DNA of 6,845 nt from JACVRU01 sp040905885. Its GTDB lineage: Bacteria > Actinomycetota > Thermoleophilia > Gaiellales > Gaiellaceae. Each line of letters opens with the position of its first letter. Position 1 is the first letter of the stretch. The notes beneath the pieces are model-generated. The model made no database searches. It was not told where the DNA came from and saw only the letters and a program-made list of their open reading frames with translations. The position numbers and the translations under genes were made by a program. Of this stretch, positions 1-6,673 are shown piece after piece. The DNA lies in the NCBI GenBank assembly GCA_040905885.1, contig JBBDQR010000072.1, forward strand, positions 1 through 6,845. The letters run 5' to 3'.

Positions 1-352
1 TGATCGCGTCGAAGGGGCACGCGAGCTCGCAGTAGCCGCAGAAGATGCAGCGGCTGAGGTTGATCTCGTAGATGCGCGCGTAGCGCTCGCCGGCGGAGAT
101 GCGGTTGTCGGGTGTGTTCTCGGCGGCGACGACGCGGATGCAGTCCGCCGGGCAGGCGGCCGCGCAGAGCGAGCAGCCGACGCACTTCTCGAGCCCGTTT
201 TCGTGCCGCCAGAGCCGGTGGCGGCCGCGGAAGCGCGGGTAGACCGGCCGCTTGTACTCCGGGTACTGCTGCGTGATCGGCTGCTTGAAGATCTGCTTGA
301 ACGTGACGCCGAAGCCGGAGAGCGAGCCGGTGAAGGGGTTCTTCGGGAACAT
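1..352 (-). CDS. nuoI: NADH-quinone oxidoreductase subunit I, N-terminal part (3' end outside window)
   Basis: The first 117 codons are visible; the frame runs off the left edge without a stop. NuoI is a 2x[4Fe-4S] ferredoxin-like subunit on the cytoplasmic face that carries clusters N6a and N6b, passing electrons from NuoG towards the terminal cluster N2 at the quinone site. Both cluster motifs are complete: Cys57, Cys60, Cys63 and Cys67 (CVGCSLCAAACP), and Cys102, Cys105, Cys108 and Cys112 (CIFCGYCELACP). In this fold the fourth Cys of each motif ligates the other cluster. The N-terminal part has the family's amphipathic membrane-contact segment (GFGVTFKQIFKQPITQQYP) followed by PRFRGRHRL-RHENGLEKC. 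The ATG at 352 overlaps the nuoH stop. Its ribosome binding site is weak (only GGTGG-like), so translational coupling to nuoH is likely. It is normal as far as can be seen. Confidence 0.96.
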   Translation of the reverse strand, partial: MFPKNPFTGSLSGFGVTFKQIFKQPITQQYPEYKRPVYPRFRGRHRLWRHENGLEKCVGCSLCAAACPADCIRVVAAENTPDNRISAGERYARIYEINLSRCIFCGYCELACPFDAI

Positions 353-1332
353 CAGTACGCCACCACCAGCGCCGCAGTGGCGACCGCGTTCAGCGTCGCC
401 ACGGGCAAGAGGACCTTCCAGCCGAAGCGCATCAGCTGGTCGTAGCGGAGGCGCGGCAGGGTCGTCCGCATCCAGATGAAGACGAAGAGGAGCAGGAGCA
501 GCTTGAGCAGGAACCAGATCGGGCCGGGGAGGACGGGCCCGCGCCAGCCGCCGAGGAAGAGCGCGACCGCGAGGGCGGAGAGGGTGATCAGGTTGATGTA
601 CTCGGCCATCGCGTAGAGGCCGTAGCGCATGCCGCCGTACTCGGTGTGGTAGCCGGCGACGAGCTCCTGCTCGGCCTCGGGGAGGTCGAAGGGCGCCCGG
701 CTCGTCTCGGCGGTGCCGGCGAACATGAAGACGACGAAGCCGACGAGCTGCGGGCCGATGTACCACCAGTCGCCCTGGCCGGCGACGATCTCGGTCAGGC
801 TCAGGGAGCCGGCCATGATGATCACGCCGAGCACCGAGAGCGCGAGCGCCACCTCGTAGGAGACGAGCTGCGCGCACGTGCGCATCGAGCCGAGCAGCGA
901 GTACTTGGAGTCGGAGGCCCAGCCGCCGACGATGAAGCCGTAGATCCCGATCGAGCCGAGCGCGAAGATGAGGATCAGCGAGATCGGCACGTCCACGACC
1001 GCGCCCTCGACCCAGTAGCCGTGGATCGTCCAGCCGGGCCCCCACGGGATGACGGCGAAGGACGCGAGCGCTGTGAACGCGGCGACGGCCGGCGCGGCGA
1101 TGTAGAGCCGGTCAACGGCCGTGACGGGGAAGAAGCTCTCCTTGCGGATCAGCTTGATCAGGTCGGCGAACGGCTGGAGCAGGCCGTACGGGCCGGCCCG
1201 GTTCGGCCCGTAGCGCAGCTGCATGCGGCCCATCACCTTCCGCTCGGTGAGGGTCATGTAGGAGAAGACGAGCATCAGCAGGTTGACGACGACGAAGGCC
1301 TTCATGAGGCTGATCCACCAGACCTCGTTCAC
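352..1332 (-). CDS. nuoH: NADH-quinone oxidoreductase subunit H (ND1-like membrane subunit)
   Basis: The 326-residue membrane protein is the ND1 homologue. It anchors the peripheral arm and forms the membrane end of the quinone tunnel and the start of the proton-coupling channel. Eight hydrophobic segments are visible at roughly 11-28, 75-97, 113-137, 155-176, 192-208, 238-262, 272-289 and 304-326. Family motifs: LTERKVMGRMQLRYGPNR (28-45), GLLQPFADLIKLI-KE (50-65), YGFIVGGWASDSKYSLLG (131-148) and the strongly conserved loop ETSRAPFDLPEAE-ELVAGY (209-228) followed by HTEYGG. The common ASNSKY reads ASDSKY and EYSG reads EYGG. Length is near that of E. coli NuoH, without the C-terminal extension seen in some actinobacterial versions. 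The GTG start at 1332 forms GTGA with the nuoG stop and has GAGGA upstream; Met10 is a less likely alternative. The stop overlaps the nuoI ATG as TGATG. In another register this frame runs on upstream into an antisense-free shadow of nuoG, which is not part of the gene. Confidence 0.97.
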   Translation of the reverse strand: MNEVWWISLMKAFVVVNLLMLVFSYMTLTERKVMGRMQLRYGPNRAGPYGLLQPFADLIKLIRKESFFPVTAVDRLYIAAPAVAAFTALASFAVIPWGPGWTIHGYWVEGAVVDVPISLILIFALGSIGIYGFIVGGWASDSKYSLLGSMRTCAQLVSYEVALALSVLGVIIMAGSLSLTEIVAGQGDWWYIGPQLVGFVVFMFAGTAETSRAPFDLPEAEQELVAGYHTEYGGMRYGLYAMAEYINLITLSALAVALFLGGWRGPVLPGPIWFLLKLLLLLFVFIWMRTTLPRLRYDQLMRFGWKVLLPVATLNAVATAALVVAY

Positions 1333-3554
1333 GGTTTCCTCACCTCGACCGTGGCGTGGAGGTCGCGGGCGTGCTCGTCGGCCACGCGCACGACGCCGGT
1401 CACGAGCCGCCGGTTCACGCGCGCGCGCAGCGACACCGACGTCCCGTTCGACCGCACGTCCACCTCGTCGCCCGTGGAGATGCCGCGCCGGCTCGCGTCC
1501 TCGGCGGAGAGCTCGATCTCGGCCGGCGGGCGCTGGAACTGGAGCTCGGGCACCCGCTCGACCGCCGGGCCCGAGAAGAGCGGCCGGTAGCGGTTGAGGG
1601 CGAGGAAATGGCCGTCGCGCGGCTTGACCGGCTCGGGCTCGTACTCCGGCTCCGCGGCCGGCGCCTCGGTGCGGGCGCGCAGCTCCGCGCGGTCGCCGAC
1701 CGCGCCGTACGGCAGACCGGAGTAGATCCGCCCGGACAGCTCCTCGAAGACCTTGGCGGGATACGGCGAGACGTCGACGCCGAAGCGCGCGGCGAGCTTC
1801 GACAGCCAGGCGAGCTCGTCCGGGCAGGGCGGGATCACGGCGCGGCGGAGATGCTGGAGCCGTCCCTCGAGGTTCACGAACGAGCCGTCGCGCTCGAGGT
1901 AGCTCGTTCCCGGCAACACGAGGTCGGCCCAACCGGCCGCGAGCCCCTGGAACATCGTGATCGCGAGCACGCGCTCGGCCAGTTCGGCGAGGGCGCGGAC
2001 GTTCGGGTCGTTCGCCGCCTCGTCGCCGGAGACGATCAGGAGCCCGATCGGCTCCGGGTTCTCCGGCTCGCCGTCCGCGGCGGCGGCCCAGGCCTCGGCG
2101 ACTCCGTGGGCGTTCGGCGTCGCCGGCAGGTGGAAGGCGCCGCATCCCGGCTTCTCGGCGAAGCCGAGCTCGCCGGCGAGCCGCGCGATCTCCGCGCCGC
2201 CGGCGCCGCCCGGGCCCGACCAGATCAGCACCGCCCGCTCTGACCCCCGGAGCCGGCGGCCCAGCTCGCTCTTCGCGCCCGCCAGCTCGCGGCACGCCTG
2301 TGGGCCCTCGCCGGGCAGCCGCTGCTCCGTCCCCGCCGGCCCGATCGTCACCACGTCCGCGCCCCGGCGGCGGGCCGCCTTCAGCCAGAGGTCGACGATC
2401 GGCGCCCGCTCGGCCACCGGATCGTCGCCGATCACGACGACGAGCTCGGCCTCGGCGATGGCCGAGAGCGGCAGCCGGAAGGCGCCGATCGACTCGTCGC
2501 ACTCCTCGGGCATCAGGGCCGTGTGCGCTCCGACCCCCTCCCGCAGCAACCGCCCGAGCGCGTAGGCGAGCTCGACCGTCTCCGAGCCGGAAAGGGCGGT
2601 GACGATCCGCCCTTCCGCGCCGCGGAGCAGCGCCTCGGCCTCGTCGAGCGCCTCGTCCCAGCCGACGGGCTCGAGGCCGCGCCGGCGCACGCGTCGCAGC
2701 GGCTCGACGATCCGGTCGCGCGCGTAGAGGTGCGGGAAGGCGAAGCGGCCCTTGTCGCAGAGCCACCCGTCGTCCACCTCCGGGTGGTTGCGGGAGAGGA
2801 TCCGCTTGACCTTGCCCTCGCGGGTCGTCGCCTGGACGTTGCAGCCGACGGGGCAGAGCCCGCAGACGGTCGGCACGTTCTGGATCTCCCACGGGCGAGC
2901 CTCGAAGCGGTACTGGGTCGAGGTGAGGGCGCCGACCGGGCAGAGCTCGATCACGTTCCCGGAGAACGGCGCGCGATAGGGCTCGTCCTCGAAGGTCGCG
3001 ATCATCGATTGCGCGCCGCGGTTGATCGCGACGAGCTGGCCGTCCTGCGCCACCTCCTCGGAGAAGCGCGTGCAGCGGTAGCAGAGGATGCAGCGCTCGC
3101 GGTCGAGCGCGATCGTCGGCGAGACGGGGATCGGCTTGTCGAACGTGCGCTTCTCGAAGCGCATGCGGGTGTTGCCGGGGCCCCAGCGGAAGGTCAGGTC
3201 CTGGAGCGGGCACTCGCCGCCCTTGTCGCAGACGGGGCAGTCGAGCGGGTGGTTGACGAGGATGAACTCGAGCGTCGCGTTCTGGCCGTCAGCCGCCTTC
3301 ACGGACGTGGCCGCGGTCTTGACGACCATCCCGTCCTGGGCGGCGAGCGTGCAGCCGGCCTGGAGCTTGGGCATGCCCTCCACCTCCACCAGGCACATGC
3401 GGCAGGCGCCGACCGCCGGCCCGAGCCGCGGCTCGTAGCAGAAGACCGGGATCTCGATCCCGGCGAGCGCGGCCGTCTCGACGATGCCGGTGCCGCGCGC
3501 GGCCTGCACCTCGCGCCCGTCGATGGTGACGGTGACGAGCTCGGGGGAGCTCAC
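1329..3554 (-). CDS. nuoG: NADH-quinone oxidoreductase subunit G (75 kDa, clusters N1b, N4, N5 and N7)
   Basis: The 741-residue subunit carries the iron-sulfur relay between NuoF and NuoI. The N-terminal ferredoxin domain holds N1b (Cys39, Cys51, Cys54, Cys68). N5 follows with its His ligand (His102, Cys106, Cys109, Cys115 in HPLDCPVCDKGGEC), then N4 (Cys155, Cys158, Cys161, and Cys205 in ELCPVGAL). A further set, Cys231, Cys234, Cys238 and Cys266, fits the extra cluster N7 (C-x2-C-x3-C-x27-C). Residues of about 272-741 form the molybdopterin-oxidoreductase-like domain, catalytically inert in complex I. It includes a Pro/Glu-rich linker (629-646) and a C-terminal dinucleotide-binding-like barrel. 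Length is within the variable bacterial range, shorter than E. coli NuoG. The GTG start is chosen because the N-terminal strand VTVTIDG begins just after it, GAGG lies seven bases upstream, and it makes a GTGA overlap with nuoF. The frame stays open upstream to 3860, but that stretch is the nuoF shadow. The end overlaps nuoH by four bases. Confidence 0.97.
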   Translation of the reverse strand: MSSPELVTVTIDGREVQAARGTGIVETAALAGIEIPVFCYEPRLGPAVGACRMCLVEVEGMPKLQAGCTLAAQDGMVVKTAATSVKAADGQNATLEFILVNHPLDCPVCDKGGECPLQDLTFRWGPGNTRMRFEKRTFDKPIPVSPTIALDRERCILCYRCTRFSEEVAQDGQLVAINRGAQSMIATFEDEPYRAPFSGNVIELCPVGALTSTQYRFEARPWEIQNVPTVCGLCPVGCNVQATTREGKVKRILSRNHPEVDDGWLCDKGRFAFPHLYARDRIVEPLRRVRRRGLEPVGWDEALDEAEALLRGAEGRIVTALSGSETVELAYALGRLLREGVGAHTALMPEECDESIGAFRLPLSAIAEAELVVVIGDDPVAERAPIVDLWLKAARRRGADVVTIGPAGTEQRLPGEGPQACRELAGAKSELGRRLRGSERAVLIWSGPGGAGGAEIARLAGELGFAEKPGCGAFHLPATPNAHGVAEAWAAAADGEPENPEPIGLLIVSGDEAANDPNVRALAELAERVLAITMFQGLAAGWADLVLPGTSYLERDGSFVNLEGRLQHLRRAVIPPCPDELAWLSKLAARFGVDVSPYPAKVFEELSGRIYSGLPYGAVGDRAELRARTEAPAAEPEYEPEPVKPRDGHFLALNRYRPLFSGPAVERVPELQFQRPPAEIELSAEDASRRGISTGDEVDVRSNGTSVSLRARVNRRLVTGVVRVADEHARDLHATVEVRKP

Positions 3555-4858
3555 GCGGGGACCTCGGCGACGGGCGAGTGCGTGTGCTGGTCGACCGGGG
3601 CGACGACGCCTTCGAGCGACGACTCGCCCTCGAACGGGCACCCCCGCCCGTCGAGGTGGGCCTCGAACTCGTCCCGGAACTTGCTCACGTAGGCCGCCAC
3701 CGGCCAGGCGGCGAAGTCCCCGAGCGCGCAGAGCGACTTGCCGAGGATGCGGTCGCAGACGTTCAGCAGCAGGTCGAGGTCGGCCTGCGTGCCGTCGCCC
3801 GCCTCGAGCTTCTTCAGCAGCTGCACCATCCAGCGCGTCCCCTCGCGGCAGGGCGTGCACTTGCCGCAGGACTCGTGCATGTAGAACTGCGACGCGCGCA
3901 GAGCGAGCTGCACCATGCAGCAGCGGTCGTCGATCACCATCACGGCCGCCGCGCCGAGGGCGGAGCCGGCCTCCGCGACCGAGTTGAAGTCGAGCGGAGT
4001 GTCCAGCTGGTCGGGCGTCAGCACCGGCACGGACGAGCCGCCGGGGATGATCGCCTTCAGCTCGCGCCCGTTCGGGATCCCGCCGCCGATGTCGTAGATC
4101 AGCTCGCGGAGCGGGGTCCCCAGCTCGAGCTCGTAGTTGCCCGGATTGACGACGTTGCCGGAGAGCGAGAAGACGACGGTGCCCGGCGAGGCCTCGGGCC
4201 CGATCTTCGCGTACTCCGCCCCGCCCATCGCCACGATCGCCGGCACCGTCGCCACCGTCTGGACGTTGTTGATCAGCGTCGGCGACGCGTAGAGGCCGGC
4301 GACCGCCGGGAACGGCGGCCGAGAGCGGGGCTGGCCGCGCTTGCCCTCGAGGGACTCCAGCAGCGCCGACTCCTCGCCGCAGATGTAGGCGCCTGCGCCG
4401 CGGTGGACGACGACGGTGACATCGCCGAGGAGGCCGGCGTCCTTCGCGTCGTCGAGCGCGGCGCGCAGGCTCTCGAAGCAGTCGAGGTACTCGCCGCGGA
4501 GGTAGATGAAGACGTTCGTCGACTCGATCGCGTGCGCGGCGATCAGGCAGCCCTCGAGCAGCCGGTGCGGCGCCCGCAGCATGATCTCGCGGTCCTTGAA
4601 CGTCCCCGGCTCGGACTCGTCGGCGTTGACGACGAGGTAGCGGGTGCCCTGGGCGAGGAAGCTCATCTTCTTGCCCATCGGGAAGCCGGCGCCGCCGCGC
4701 CCGCGGAGATTCGCGGTCGCGACCTCCTCGACGACGGCCTGCGGCGGCATCGCGCGAGCCTTGGCGAGCGCCTCGTAGCCGCCCACGGCGCGGTACTCGT
4801 CGAGCTTCGCCAGGTCGCGGTCGGCGGCTCCCGCGAGGACGATCTCCCTAGCGCCCAC
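3551..4858 (-). CDS. nuoF: NADH-quinone oxidoreductase subunit F (51 kDa, NADH/FMN-binding, cluster N3)
   Basis: The 435-residue flavoprotein is the entry point for electrons: it binds NADH and FMN and passes electrons to [4Fe-4S] cluster N3. The FMN/NADH region is visible as GRGGAGFPMGKK (53-64), NADESEPGTFKDRE (78-91) and AYICGEESALLESLEGKRG (157-175), followed by PPFPA-GLY and INNVQT. A SLBB-type region (about 225-275, ending in IIPGGSS) comes before the cluster domain. N3 ligands are Cys331, Cys334 and Cys337 (ESCGKCTPCREGT) plus Cys377 (SLCALGD). Common NuoF sequences read GFPTG-x-KW in the first motif; here Met61 and Met65 replace Thr and Trp. About 30 extra residues rich in acidic and Pro residues follow the conserved core. 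The GTG start at 4858 is supported by GGAGGAG four bases upstream, inside the end of nuoE. The stop overlaps the nuoG start as GTGA. Confidence 0.98.
   Translation of the reverse strand: MGAREIVLAGAADRDLAKLDEYRAVGGYEALAKARAMPPQAVVEEVATANLRGRGGAGFPMGKKMSFLAQGTRYLVVNADESEPGTFKDREIMLRAPHRLLEGCLIAAHAIESTNVFIYLRGEYLDCFESLRAALDDAKDAGLLGDVTVVVHRGAGAYICGEESALLESLEGKRGQPRSRPPFPAVAGLYASPTLINNVQTVATVPAIVAMGGAEYAKIGPEASPGTVVFSLSGNVVNPGNYELELGTPLRELIYDIGGGIPNGRELKAIIPGGSSVPVLTPDQLDTPLDFNSVAEAGSALGAAAVMVIDDRCCMVQLALRASQFYMHESCGKCTPCREGTRWMVQLLKKLEAGDGTQADLDLLLNVCDRILGKSLCALGDFAAWPVAAYVSKFRDEFEAHLDGRGCPFEGESSLEGVVAPVDQHTHSPVAEVPA
3562..3565 (-). promoter_or_regulatory. Ribosome binding site of nuoG
   Basis: GAGG, seven bases before the GTG start of nuoG and inside the last codons of nuoF. 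It is modest in strength, but its spacing and the GTGA overlap support the start at 3554 over any upstream start in the same open frame. Confidence 0.55.
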
Positions 4859-5321
4859 GGAGCTCCTCCACGATCGCGGGAACGTCCTCGGGCCGGACGG
4901 GCTCGCGGTAGCGGTGGTCGACGGACACGACCACCGCGCGACCGCAGCCGCCCGCGCACTCGATCGTCCGCAGCGTCACCGAGCCGTCCTCGGCGGTCTC
5001 GCCGGCGCGCACGCCGAGCTCGCGCTCGAACGCCTCCAGCACCTGCTGCGCCCCGACGAGCGCGCAGGAGAGGTTCGTGCAGACCTCCACCAGGTGCTCG
5101 CCCACCGGGGCCAGGTGGAACATGTCGTAGAAGGATGCGACCGCCTTGCAATACGCGGGGGTCACGTCCAGCGCGTCGGCCGCCTCCCGGAGCGCGTCCG
5201 GCGGCAGCCAGCCGCCGTGCCGCTCCTGGGCGAGCCTCAGCGCCGCCAGCACCGCGGAACGCCGCTCCGGGTACTGGTCGACGATCGCCTGGATCTCGTC
5301 TGCCAGCGGCCGGGTCGCCAT
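4848..5321 (-). CDS. nuoE: NADH-quinone oxidoreductase subunit E (24 kDa, [2Fe-2S] cluster N1a)
   Basis: This is a 157-residue thioredoxin-like [2Fe-2S] ferredoxin, close to the usual bacterial NuoE length. An N-terminal helical part (about 1-70, including QERHGGWLP and FYDMFHLAP) leads into the cluster domain. Cluster N1a ligands are Cys81 and Cys86 (CTNLSC) and Cys122 and Cys126 (ECAGGC), the family pattern C-x4-C then C-x3-C. N1a sits within reach of the NuoF FMN but off the main electron path. After the last cysteine the protein reads GRAVVV where most family members have G-x-A-P-V/M, so the usual proline is missing; a few residues on, VDHRY replaces the common VN-x-x-Y. The ATG start lies in TGATG with the nuoD stop, with GAGGT a few bases upstream. 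The 3' end overlaps nuoF by 11 bases. Together with NuoF and NuoG it forms the NADH-oxidising module. Confidence 0.97.
   Translation of the reverse strand: MATRPLADEIQAIVDQYPERRSAVLAALRLAQERHGGWLPPDALREAADALDVTPAYCKAVASFYDMFHLAPVGEHLVEVCTNLSCALVGAQQVLEAFERELGVRAGETAEDGSVTLRTIECAGGCGRAVVVSVDHRYREPVRPEDVPAIVEELRGR
4863..4869 (-). promoter_or_regulatory. Ribosome binding site of nuoF
   Basis: GGAGGAG followed by CTCC and then the GTG start. It sits inside the 3' end of nuoE (codons for EEL) and decides the GTG at 4858, which makes an 11-base overlap with nuoE. Confidence 0.75.
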
Positions 5322-6673
5322 CAGCGGTCGACCTCGCCCATGACCGTGTCCAGCGAGCCGACGATCGCGATCAGGTCGGCGACGAGCGCGCCGCGGCAGA
5401 GCGTCGCCGCGGCCGGCGTGGCGACGAACGAGGGCGCCCGGAACTTCACGCGCCATGGCCGAGGGCCGCCGTCCGAGACGACGTAGCAGCCGTTCTCGCC
5501 GCGCGGCGACTCGATCACGACGTAGACCTCGCCCTCGGGGACGCGGTAGCCCTCGGTGACGATCTTGAAGTGGTGGATCAGCGACTCCATCGACGTGTGG
5601 AGCTCCTCGCGCGGCGGGAGGACCACCTTGCGGTCGTCCGCGATCCACGGCTCGCCCTGCATGTCCTCGAGCCGGTCGAGGCACTGCGCGACGATCCGCG
5701 TCGACTGCCGCATCTCCTCCATGTGCACCCGGTAGCGGTCGTAGACGTCGCCGTGCGTGTAGACCGGCACGTCGAAGTCGACCTCCCCGTACGCGAGGTA
5801 GGGGTCGCGCTTGCGGAGGTCCCAGTCGACCCCCGAGGCGCGCAGGATGGGGCCTGACTGGCCCAGCGCGACCGCGTCCTCGGCCGAGAGGACGCCGATC
5901 CCGCGCGTGCGCTCGAGCCAGATCGCGTTGCGGTCGATCAGCCCTTCGTAGTCGTCGACCGCCTTCGGCATCCAGTCCGTGAACTTGCGGCACTCGTCGT
6001 AGAACCCGCGCGGGATGTCGTCGGCGAGGCCGCCGGCCTGGAAGTACCGCGTGTGCATGCGCGCGCCCGTGACCAGCTCGGAGAGGTCGAGGATCTGGTC
6101 GCGCTCGCGGAAGCAGTACCAGAACATCGAGATCGCCCCGATCTCGAGCGCCGACGTGCCGAGCCAGACGAGGTGGGAGTGGAGCCGGTTCAGCTCGCAC
6201 AGCAGCGTCCGCATCCACGTCGCCTTCGGCGGCGGCTCGAGCCCGAGCAGCTTCTCGATCGCCAGCACGAACACGAGCTCGTTCGCCTGGAAGGAGAGGT
6301 AGTCGATCCGCGCCGGATAGGTGATCGCCTTCCACCAGGTCTTCGCCTCCATGTTCTTCTCGAAGCCGGTGTGCAGGTAGCCGATCACGGCACGCAGGCC
6401 GACGATCTCCTCGCCGAGCAGGTCGACGACCAGCCGCAGAACGCCGTGGGTGGACGGGTGGTTCGGCCCGAAGTTGACCTGCATCACGTCCTCGGAGTCC
6501 CGCAGCTCGTCGGGAAGCCCGAGGATCGACGGGATCGGGTGCGGGATCTTCGTGCCGGCGTAGATCGGCTGCTCCCCGCGCAGGATCGACGGGTCGATCA
6601 CCGCCCACGTGCGCTCGGGCGCGATCCGGGGCCCCCGGGAAGTGCGAAGCACTTTCTGGGGTGGGGTCGCCAC
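5321..6673 (-). CDS. nuoD: NADH-quinone oxidoreductase subunit D (49 kDa, quinone-site subunit)
   Basis: The protein has 450 residues with a GTG start. It is the 49 kDa complex I subunit, related to the large subunit of [NiFe] hydrogenases, and forms most of the quinone-reduction pocket. Motifs seen: NFGPNHPSTHGVLR (about 67-80), GYLHTGFEKN (98-107), RIDYLS (122-127) and the C-terminal VMGEVDR. By spacing, His76 and Tyr125 match the quinone-headgroup pair known from bovine (His59/Tyr108) and Thermus (His38/Tyr87) enzymes; the 49-residue separation is identical. The [NiFe] cysteines are absent, as expected. About 63 residues precede the conserved core, longer than in many NuoD. The start at 6673 is preferred because GGAGGAGGAG precedes it and it overlaps the nuoC stop. 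A weaker alternative is ATG at 6484 (387 residues). The usual DPVMG near the C-terminus reads DTVMG. The stop overlaps the nuoE ATG by one base. Identity is certain; the exact N-terminus is less so. Confidence 0.97.
   Translation of the reverse strand: MATPPQKVLRTSRGPRIAPERTWAVIDPSILRGEQPIYAGTKIPHPIPSILGLPDELRDSEDVMQVNFGPNHPSTHGVLRLVVDLLGEEIVGLRAVIGYLHTGFEKNMEAKTWWKAITYPARIDYLSFQANELVFVLAIEKLLGLEPPPKATWMRTLLCELNRLHSHLVWLGTSALEIGAISMFWYCFRERDQILDLSELVTGARMHTRYFQAGGLADDIPRGFYDECRKFTDWMPKAVDDYEGLIDRNAIWLERTRGIGVLSAEDAVALGQSGPILRASGVDWDLRKRDPYLAYGEVDFDVPVYTHGDVYDRYRVHMEEMRQSTRIVAQCLDRLEDMQGEPWIADDRKVVLPPREELHTSMESLIHHFKIVTEGYRVPEGEVYVVIESPRGENGCYVVSDGGPRPWRVKFRAPSFVATPAAATLCRGALVADLIAIVGSLDTVMGEVDR
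6640..6654 (-). repeat. Short perfect inverted repeat in the first codons of nuoD
   Basis: In the mRNA sense the sequence is AAGTGC, TTC, GCACTT: a perfect 6-base stem with a three-base loop, about 20-34 nucleotides into nuoD. A second GC-rich dyad (CCGGGG-G-CCCCGG) follows directly downstream. It may fold in the mRNA near the initiation region. There is no T-tract, so it is not a terminator. It could equally be chance in coding sequence. Confidence 0.35.

Noticed and set aside
646..1590. Plus-strand open frame of 314 codons antisense to nuoH and the nuoG end
   Set aside because: Rich in Asp, Glu, Arg, His and Ala without domain signatures; it mirrors nuoH, whose membrane segments and motifs are unambiguous.
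1333..3213. Open upstream extension of the nuoH frame, giving a 953-codon reading frame
   Set aside because: The upstream part is Arg/Ala/Pro-rich shadow of nuoG. NuoH is normal in length from the GTG at 1332, with a ribosome binding site and GTGA overlap there.
2523..3692. Plus-strand open frame of 389 codons antisense to nuoG
   Set aside because: Same compositional artefact; it is opposite cluster-binding codons of nuoG and has no family motif.
3555..3860. Open upstream extension of the nuoG frame to an ATG at 3860
   Set aside because: The added 102 residues are Arg-rich shadow of nuoF. The conserved N-terminal ferredoxin strand begins just after the GTG at 3554.
3578..5857. Plus-strand open frame of 759 codons antisense to nuoF, nuoE and part of nuoD
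   Set aside because: The translation is low-complexity, dominated by Arg, Ala, Asp, Val and Leu, with no recognisable domain. It lies opposite three certain genes. Long antisense frames are expected in DNA with this GC bias.
5322..6608. Open upstream extension of the nuoE frame, giving a 586-codon reading frame and an apparent NuoE fusion
   Set aside because: The extension is an out-of-frame translation of nuoD. NuoE has its expected length from the ATG at 5321.
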